This document shows positions 6,603 through 12,576 of a stretch of 12,576 bases of DNA, one piece after another. The notes beneath the pieces were generated by a model. That model saw only the letters and a list, made by a program, of their open reading frames with translations, was not told the origin of the DNA and searched no databases. Position numbers and translations under genes: made by a program. This DNA comes from an uncultured Bacilli bacterium (lineage in GTDB: Bacteria > Bacillota_I > Bacilli_A > RF39 > UBA660): assembly GCA_934101745.1 (NCBI GenBank), contig CAKOSD010000016.1, forward strand, positions 1 through 12,576, given 5' to 3'. The stretch's first letter is position 1; each line of letters begins with the position of its first letter.

Positions 6603-9600
6603 CTAAAATAAACTTAATTGTGAAGTTTCTGGTAAACCATCCAAAACTCCGAGTGTTCTTAACTTATCAACAGTTGTACTACTTACCTTACCACGACTTT
6701 GTAAATCTTCAATGCTTATAAAAGGCTGTTTATTTCTTTCTTCAATTATTTTAGTGGCAACTGAGTCCCCTAAGCCATCTAAAACTTTAAACGGACAAAT
6801 TAAAGTGTATTCATCTTTTATAACAAAGTTTTTACCATCACTTTTTTCAATATCAATATTACTAAATTTAATACCACGTGCCGTAGCCTCTAAGGCTAAC
6901 TTTAAAGTTTCTAACAAACTACTTTCTTTATTCGTGGCATCATAACCTTTCGCCATTAATTCAGCCATTTTAGCTTTAATAGTATCATAGCCTTTTACCA
7001 TAACCTCTAAATCAAAATCATCAAAACGAGTAGAAAAATAAGACGCATAATATACTATTGGCTTATGTACTTTATACCAAGCAATTCTAAACGCACTAGT
7101 AACATAAGCAGCCGCATGGGCCTTAGGAAACATGTACTTAATCTTAGCGCAAGAATCAATAAACCAATCTTCAACGTTATATTCCTGCATTAACTTAACA
7201 TAACCTTCCCATTCCTCACGGTCTTTAGGTTTAGAAGCACGTCCTTTACGAACAAACTCCATTATTTTGAAGGCTTTAAAAGGTGGAAGACCTCGGTACA
7301 TTAAATCAACCATAATATCGTCACGACACCCAATAACTTTAGCAAAAGGAACGACATTTTTAGCAATTAATTCCTGAGCATTACCAAGCCATACATCGGT
7401 ACCATGCGATAAACCTGATATTTTAATAAGTTCTGCAAAAGTAGTCGGTTTAGTATCTTTAACTAAAGAAATAGTAAATGGAGTTCCAAATTCCGGGACA
7501 CCCAAAGTACCCGTATCACACATTATCTGTTCTGAGGTTACCCCTAAGGCCTTAGTCGAAGTAAATATTGACATGGTTGCTTTATCATCTAATGGTACCT
7601 TGGTAATATCATCGCCAGTTAAATCTTGAATCATTCTTAACTGCGTTGGATCAGTATGACCCAAAATATCTAATTTTAAAACATCAGCATCAATAGCGTG
7701 GTAATCAAAATGAGTTGTACGCCACACACTAGTTGGATCATCTGCTGGATATTGAAAAGGAGTAAAATCATAAACTTCCATATATCCTGGAATAACAACA
7801 ATCCCCCCAGGATGTTGCCCGGTTGTTCTTTTAACCCCCGTACATCCCATGGCTAATCGCTCTATTTCTAAATTACGCATGATAATACCTTTATCTTCAC
7901 AATAGCCACGAACATAACCGTAAGCCGTTTTCTCAGCAACGGTACCAATAGTACCTGCCCGATACACATTATCAACTCCGAACAAAACTTTTGTATAATC
8001 ATGAGCACTAGCCTGGTTTAAATCACTAAAGTTTAAATCAATATCGGGAACCTTATCGGCATTAAACCCTAAGAAAGTTGCAAAGGGAATATCTTGACCA
8101 TCTTTAATCATTGGAATATTACAGTTTGGACACATTTTATCTGGAAGGTCAAATCCACTAGAATAAGTTGATCCTAAAGGATTACCCTCTTCATCATTGA
8201 AAATACTTAATTTACATTTACCACAACGATAATGAGCCGCCAAAGAATTAACCTCAGTTATTCCCATCATACAAGCAACAAACGAAGAACCAACCGAACC
8301 ACGGGACCCAACTAAGAATCCTTCATCATTAGAGTGTTTAACCAATTTTTGGGCAATCAAATAAATAACATTATAACCGGCACCAATAATACCGCCTAAC
8401 TTCTTCTTAGCCTCTTTATCTAATTCTTCATCATTTGGTACTTCTTCTAAAGTATCTTTTAAATAACCTTTAATATAATCCTTAACGCAATTATATCCAC
8501 CAACAATAGTTTTATGCAAAATAGCAAATATTTCTTTCTCTTTATCAGTAATAGCCTCATCTTTATTAACATAATAAGTTATAGCCTCTTTTAAAGAATC
8601 ACCATATAACTCTTTAGCCAATCTATCTTCAATATGATAAGGTAAAACCTCACCATACCAGTCTCTGGCCTTAGTATAAACAAGTTCTGTCATTGTTTCA
8701 ATCGAATTAGGAATCTTAGGAGCAAATGGTTTAGGAGTAGCAATAATTACTTCAATTTCACTAACCATATCCGCAATTTTATTGGGATTAGTAACTACTA
8801 TCTCATAAGCCGTTTCTTCATCTAAAAAGTTAAACTCTTCTAACATTTCAGCTGTAGTCTTTAAATACATATTAGGAACGTCCATGCCTTTACGATTTAA
8901 AGGATGCAACTTACCGTTGAATTTCGTATTAACAATTATTTCTCGATAAATTAAATCATCTTTTGTTAAATTATGAACATCCCCCGTTGCTACTACTGGT
9001 TTTCCGGCTTCCTTTGCAACCCGAATAATTCTCTTTAAATAGTTTTGCGCCTCTATTTCATTATTAAACTTACGATCAACTCCAATTAAATGCGAAAACA
9101 CACTTAAAGGTTGAACCTCGATATAATCATAAAAGCTCATCATATTAACAAGTTCTTCGTCTTCCATCCCAGCGGCTTTTTCAAATATTTCATTATTAAT
9201 ACAAGCCGAACCAATAATAAGGCCTTCTCTTAAATTAGAAATTTCTCTTCTAGGAATTTTAGGTTGTTCATTTTTATAAAGATACTTAGTATTAGCCATA
9301 CTAATAATTTTAAATAAATTCTTTAACCCACCACGATCTTTAGCAATAATAGTAGCGTGAAAAGGATAAGCAAACTTAACTAAGCTTTCCGTATCAATAC
9401 TCTTTACTAATTTAGTAGTTGTCGAAATATTTTGTTGATCAAAATCTTTACAAAATTTATAAAAAGCATAAGCAGTTCCTTCTGCATCATAATCAGCCCT
9501 ATGGTGTTTATCCTCATCCCAAGGAATATTTAATTTTTTAGTTAAAGTACTAAGTTTATGATTAGGCCAATCTGGATGTAACATTCGAGCCATACTCATA

Positions 9601-11120
9601 GTATCTAAAACGGTCGCGTTAAATTCACCTAAATTATATTTATTACAAGCTGCCTTCATAAATGAAATATCGAACTTAGCATTATGAGCAACTAACGGTA
9701 AATCACCTACCCATTCTAAGAATTTCTTGGTAACAACATCTTCATTTTCTTTCCCTTTTAACATCTCATCAGTTATATAAGTTAAATCAATAATCTTTTG
9801 AGGCAAAGGTCGATGGGGATCAATCAACTCATCAAAACGATCTAAAACCTCATTATTTTTTATCTTGACTGCCCCAATTTCAATCATTTGATCACTACCA
9901 GCATAAAAACCAGTAGTTTCAGTATCAAATACTACATAAGTTTGGTCTAACAAATTATATTCACGGTTATTAAACACAACATCAATATCATCATTAACAA
10001 CATTAATTTCTGTACCATATAAAACTTTAAAATGTTCTTCCGGTGCTTTGCCTTTATTAATATTTTCAACCGTATGATATAATTCTGGAAATGATTGAAC
10101 ACAGTTATGATCAGTTACCGCAATCGCCTTATGTCCTAAATTATAAGCATACTTTACTAAAGCCTCAGCCGGAATTACGGCATCCATAGCGCTCATCATT
10201 GTATGAGTATGTAATTCTACTCTCTTTACTTCCGCTTCATCTTTAACCTTATTTTCTTTAGAGGCAATTTTCTCCATGTTCCGAACCTTTAAAACTAATT
10301 CCTTAGCAAAAGTATCAAACTCTACATTACCATGAATACGATACCAATTACCAGCCTTCAAATTATCCATAATTTCACTAAATTCATCATGATCTTTTTT
10401 AAAGATTTTTGCTAAAATACTATTAGTTTTGTCACTAATTTTAAGAGTAATAATATTAATAGTTTCTTTTTCTAAAGTAGCAATTTCCCCAAAAATAAAA
10501 GCCTCGACAATAACATTTCGCATATCTCCCATTATATCGTTAATTTCGATGGTATCTCCATCGATATGCTTACCCAAAAACACTGGTGATACTTCTTTTA
10601 CAACCTGCTCTTCATGACTAGATTCCATTAACTTTTTAATTTCTTCTTGTTTTAAAACATTAACCGTAGTGGTAATATTAATATCTTTAATTCCATAAAG
10701 ACTAAGTTTATTTAATAAACTCTTTACCCCTTCTAACACAGACTTTTCTTCAACCTTAGTATTAACTTCTACGATAATAATATCATCATCTATAGTTATA
10801 TTATTATCTATAATCCCACTCAAAGATGGTTTCGTACTTATATAACTATTTAAAACATATCTAAATACACTAACTATTTTATCTTTACTTAGAATATTAC
10901 TCTCAACCATTAAATTAACTTTAATGTTTCCATTAATCCCTTTTCGACATACTTGATATAATTTATCTATATCTTGTGGCTGAAAATTATCGGGAATTAT
11001 CATTGTTACATTAAATTCTCGTTTTTTCTCATCTAATAAAACTTCTTTTATTTTATAGTTTTGATAAACTGATAAATCGTTTAAACCCAAACTTTGAAAA
11101 AACAATTCTTCACTACTCAT
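6603..11120 (-). CDS. polC: DNA polymerase III alpha subunit PolC (Gram-positive type, with 3'-5' exonuclease)
   Basis: A 1505-residue replicative polymerase, near the usual 1430-1470 and slightly long. Domains in order: N-terminal and OB-fold region (1-295); PHP domain beginning ELHTHTMMSAMDA (about 300), interrupted by a DEDDh exonuclease (about 395-545) with DTETTGF, HNAKFD and HHRADYDA; and the polymerase core with GSRGSVGSSF, a zinc site of two CxxC pairs (about 964-1005) and catalytic PDIDLNFS (about 1025). Near the end are helix-hairpin-helix segments, and the extreme C-terminus is QLSLF, a beta-clamp binding motif. The exonuclease provides proofreading. The ATG at 11120 is chosen over a GTG at 11129 because AAGGAG (11134-11129) sits 8 bases before the ATG, while the GTG overlaps that site. 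dnaE ends one base upstream, so the two are probably cotranslated. All main catalytic residues appear intact. Confidence 0.97.
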   Translation of the reverse strand: MSSEELFFQSLGLNDLSVYQNYKIKEVLLDEKKREFNVTMIIPDNFQPQDIDKLYQVCRKGINGNIKVNLMVESNILSKDKIVSVFRYVLNSYISTKPSLSGIIDNNITIDDDIIIVEVNTKVEEKSVLEGVKSLLNKLSLYGIKDINITTTVNVLKQEEIKKLMESSHEEQVVKEVSPVFLGKHIDGDTIEINDIMGDMRNVIVEAFIFGEIATLEKETINIITLKISDKTNSILAKIFKKDHDEFSEIMDNLKAGNWYRIHGNVEFDTFAKELVLKVRNMEKIASKENKVKDEAEVKRVELHTHTMMSAMDAVIPAEALVKYAYNLGHKAIAVTDHNCVQSFPELYHTVENINKGKAPEEHFKVLYGTEINVVNDDIDVVFNNREYNLLDQTYVVFDTETTGFYAGSDQMIEIGAVKIKNNEVLDRFDELIDPHRPLPQKIIDLTYITDEMLKGKENEDVVTKKFLEWVGDLPLVAHNAKFDISFMKAACNKYNLGEFNATVLDTMSMARMLHPDWPNHKLSTLTKKLNIPWDEDKHHRADYDAEGTAYAFYKFCKDFDQQNISTTTKLVKSIDTESLVKFAYPFHATIIAKDRGGLKNLFKIISMANTKYLYKNEQPKIPRREISNLREGLIIGSACINNEIFEKAAGMEDEELVNMMSFYDYIEVQPLSVFSHLIGVDRKFNNEIEAQNYLKRIIRVAKEAGKPVVATGDVHNLTKDDLIYREIIVNTKFNGKLHPLNRKGMDVPNMYLKTTAEMLEEFNFLDEETAYEIVVTNPNKIADMVSEIEVIIATPKPFAPKIPNSIETMTELVYTKARDWYGEVLPYHIEDRLAKELYGDSLKEAITYYVNKDEAITDKEKEIFAILHKTIVGGYNCVKDYIKGYLKDTLEEVPNDEELDKEAKKKLGGIIGAGYNVIYLIAQKLVKHSNDEGFLVGSRGSVGSSFVACMMGITEVNSLAAHYRCGKCKLSIFNDEEGNPLGSTYSSGFDLPDKMCPNCNIPMIKDGQDIPFATFLGFNADKVPDIDLNFSDLNQASAHDYTKVLFGVDNVYRAGTIGTVAEKTAYGYVRGYCEDKGIIMRNLEIERLAMGCTGVKRTTGQHPGGIVVIPGYMEVYDFTPFQYPADDPTSVWRTTHFDYHAIDADVLKLDILGHTDPTQLRMIQDLTGDDITKVPLDDKATMSIFTSTKALGVTSEQIMCDTGTLGVPEFGTPFTISLVKDTKPTTFAELIKISGLSHGTDVWLGNAQELIAKNVVPFAKVIGCRDDIMVDLMYRGLPPFKAFKIMEFVRKGRASKPKDREEWEGYVKLMQEYNVEDWFIDSCAKIKYMFPKAHAAAYVTSAFRIAWYKVHKPIVYYASYFSTRFDDFDLEVMVKGYDTIKAKMAELMAKGYDATNKESSLLETLKLALEATARGIKFSNIDIEKSDGKNFVIKDEYTLICPFKVLDGLGDSVATKIIEERNKQPFISIEDLQSRGKVSSTTVDKLRTLGVLDGLPETSQLSLF

Positions 11121-11121
11121 T

Positions 11122-12576
11122 TTAGACACTCCTTACTGTATTTATATTTATTTGATATTTATCTATCCTTCTGGCCACAGTCCCTATTACGACCACTAAG
11201 TTACCAACATTCAAATTTTCCAAACAATTTATTTTCTTAGGAAAAATCACAAAATCTATATTGCCTGTTTCATCACTGCCATTAATAAAAGCCATATCTT
11301 CATTCTTTTTAGTTTTTATTTTTCTAATATCATTAACCAAGATAACCATCTTAACATTTTTTCCTAAGTAAGGCTTAATATTATTAATTTTCACTATATC
11401 TTTAGCCTTATATTTACTAGCCGGATGATTGCTTACATAAAATCCATAAACATTTAATTCCTGATTCATCAAAGTCTTATCATCAAACTCATCTTCTATT
11501 TTTAAAATCGGCTTTTCTACTAAAGCAGCATCCAAATCATCGCAAACTATAGCATATCTTAATACTTCATCTAGCATATTTATCATTGTCTTATGATTTA
11601 TTTTAAAAATATCTAAGGCTTTAGCATTAATTAAACTTTCTATAACATTTTTCTTAATACCTAATTTATAAAATCTTCTTACTAAATCAAAATAATCTTC
11701 ATATAAGCCATTTTCTTCTCTATCTTGTAAAATCAAATTAACAGTATTACTACCTATATTTTTAATTATGCTTAAAGGTAATAAAAGATAATTATTCTTA
11801 CTTAAGTAAACATCTTTACTCTTATTAATATTAGGTACTAAAATTGTTATATTATCTTTTTTTGCAATATTTAAATAATCTTCGGTTTTCTTACTATTAG
11901 AAGTAGTCATATTAAGTAAATTAGCCAAAAATACTTCTTTATAATGAACTTTTAAATAAGCCATTTGATAACCAATAAGAGCATAACTGACAGAATGCGC
12001 TTTATTAAAACCATAATTAGCAAATTTTAATATTAAGTCATAAACTTCAGTTGCCTTAGTCTTATTATAGCCTTTTTTTATTGCCGAAGTAATAAAATTT
12101 ACTCTTTCTTTTTCAATTACCTCTTTTTTCTTTTTACTCATAGCCCGTCTTATATTATCAGCCTGTGCAAAACTAAACCCTGCCATAGTTACTAAAATCT
12201 GCATAATTTGTTCTTGATAAACAATTATACCATAAGTTTCTTTTAAAATAGGTTCTAACTCAGGAACAATATAAGTTACATCAGCGCCATTTTTTCTGGC
12301 AATAAAAGTATCAATATTATCCATAGGTCCGGGTCTAAAAAGCGCTACGGCAGCATATAAATCATTAAAACTCTTAGGTTGTAATTTTCTTAAGAACTCT
12401 TTCATACCATTAGATTCAAACTGAAAGATACCATCTGTATCCACTCTGCAAAACAAATCAAAAGTTTCTTTATCATATAAAGGAATATTATAAAGATTAA
12501 AATCGCTTGGTAAACTTCTTAATATATTATGAATAAAGGTAAGATTAGATAAAGCCAGAAAATCCATCTTTAGAAA
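11122..12576 (-). CDS. dnaE: DNA polymerase III alpha subunit DnaE, C-terminal part (5' end beyond window)
   Basis: The reading frame is open to the right edge (FLKMDFLALSNLT). That stretch is the conserved KMDFLGLRNLT of DnaE, so the methionine near 12567 is internal and the gene starts outside the window. The visible 484 residues hold fingers-region motifs: DTDGIFQFES (46-55), FRPGPMDNID (80-89), YGIIVYQEQIMQI (115-127), GFSFAQADNIRRAMSKKK (133-150) and YGFNKAHSVSYALIGYQMAYLK (188-209). A helix-hairpin-helix region lies near 265-320 and an OB-fold near 404-480, ending in NINTVRSV. The palm with the catalytic aspartates is upstream and not visible. DnaE extends RNA primers before PolC takes over in Bacillus. 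I see no clear QxxLF clamp motif between the HhH region and LNVYGFYVSNHP. It lies one base ahead of polC in the same operon. Confidence 0.95.
   Translation of the reverse strand, partial: FLKMDFLALSNLTFIHNILRSLPSDFNLYNIPLYDKETFDLFCRVDTDGIFQFESNGMKEFLRKLQPKSFNDLYAAVALFRPGPMDNIDTFIARKNGADVTYIVPELEPILKETYGIIVYQEQIMQILVTMAGFSFAQADNIRRAMSKKKKEVIEKERVNFITSAIKKGYNKTKATEVYDLILKFANYGFNKAHSVSYALIGYQMAYLKVHYKEVFLANLLNMTTSNSKKTEDYLNIAKKDNITILVPNINKSKDVYLSKNNYLLLPLSIIKNIGSNTVNLILQDREENGLYEDYFDLVRRFYKLGIKKNVIESLINAKALDIFKINHKTMINMLDEVLRYAIVCDDLDAALVEKPILKIEDEFDDKTLMNQELNVYGFYVSNHPASKYKAKDIVKINNIKPYLGKNVKMVILVNDIRKIKTKKNEDMAFINGSDETGNIDFVIFPKKINCLENLNVGNLVVVIGTVARRIDKYQININTVRSV
11129..11134 (-). promoter_or_regulatory. 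Ribosome binding site of polC inside the end of dnaE
   Basis: The minus strand has AAGGAG within the last dnaE codons, 8 bases before the ATG at 11120. It decides the polC start, since the upstream GTG overlaps its last G. With TAA-A-ATG at the junction, ribosomes ending dnaE would be placed to begin polC. Confidence 0.85.

Noticed and set aside
6712..6945. Plus-strand open frame of 77 codons inside polC
   Set aside because: It is antisense to the conserved C-terminal part of PolC and has no recognisable features.
10429..10617. Plus-strand open frame of 62 codons inside polC
   Set aside because: It is antisense to the PolC N-terminal region; its Ile/Ser-rich composition is the mirror of AT-rich coding.
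12565..12567. Methionine codon near 12567 as the start of dnaE
   Set aside because: The upstream in-frame residues FLK complete the conserved FLKMDFL motif, so the codon is internal and the gene is cut by the window edge.
1..12576. Mycoplasma-type genetic code (TGA as tryptophan)
   Set aside because: prp ends in TGA exactly overlapping the rpmA start, tryptophans checked are TGG, and all large genes are intact with the standard code.
1..12576. CRISPR arrays, insertion sequences or prophage attachment sites
   Set aside because: No regularly spaced repeats, transposase or integrase genes, or terminal inverted repeats were seen on either strand.

Overview
This window is AT-rich DNA from a low-GC Gram-positive-type bacterium. 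PolC, DnaE, the Prp/L27 processing system and AGGAGG-type ribosome binding sites point to Bacillota or relatives. The combination best fits an uncultured gut Bacilli/RF39-like lineage near the Mollicutes; that placement is an inference from gene content and style only. TGA is used as a stop (the prp gene ends in a TGA overlapping the next ATG), so the standard bacterial code applies and not the Mycoplasma code. All genes but one lie on the minus strand, so they are read from the right end to the left end.

Right half (11122-12576 and 6603-11120): the 3' part of dnaE is followed at once by a complete polC. These are the two replicative DNA polymerase III alpha subunits of Gram-positive bacteria, here in one transcription unit with a single base between stop and start. 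A small two-helix membrane protein (6327-6563) follows and the unit ends in a hairpin.

Middle (4249-6183): two predicted membrane-anchored extracytoplasmic proteins share a short two-cysteine domain with a WDNDKWG core. A plus-strand XRE-type regulator lies between them. The larger protein adds an Ig-like segment and an alpha/beta C-terminal domain of unknown function.

Left of that (3077-3977): the conserved rplU-prp-rpmA operon (L21, Prp protease, L27) has a near-consensus promoter, a structured 5' leader and an L27 with the cleavable N-terminal extension. A hairpin terminator overlapping the end of rpmA is followed by a second promoter.

Left end (1-3020): that promoter drives a HerA/DUF87-type hexameric ATPase gene. 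One base after its stop begins a gene encoding an ADP-ribosyltransferase-like N-terminal domain fused to a shikimate-kinase-like P-loop domain; this gene runs off the left edge. No NurA nuclease is visible. This HerA plus ART-kinase pair is the most likely undescribed module in the window, while the rest is mostly housekeeping.
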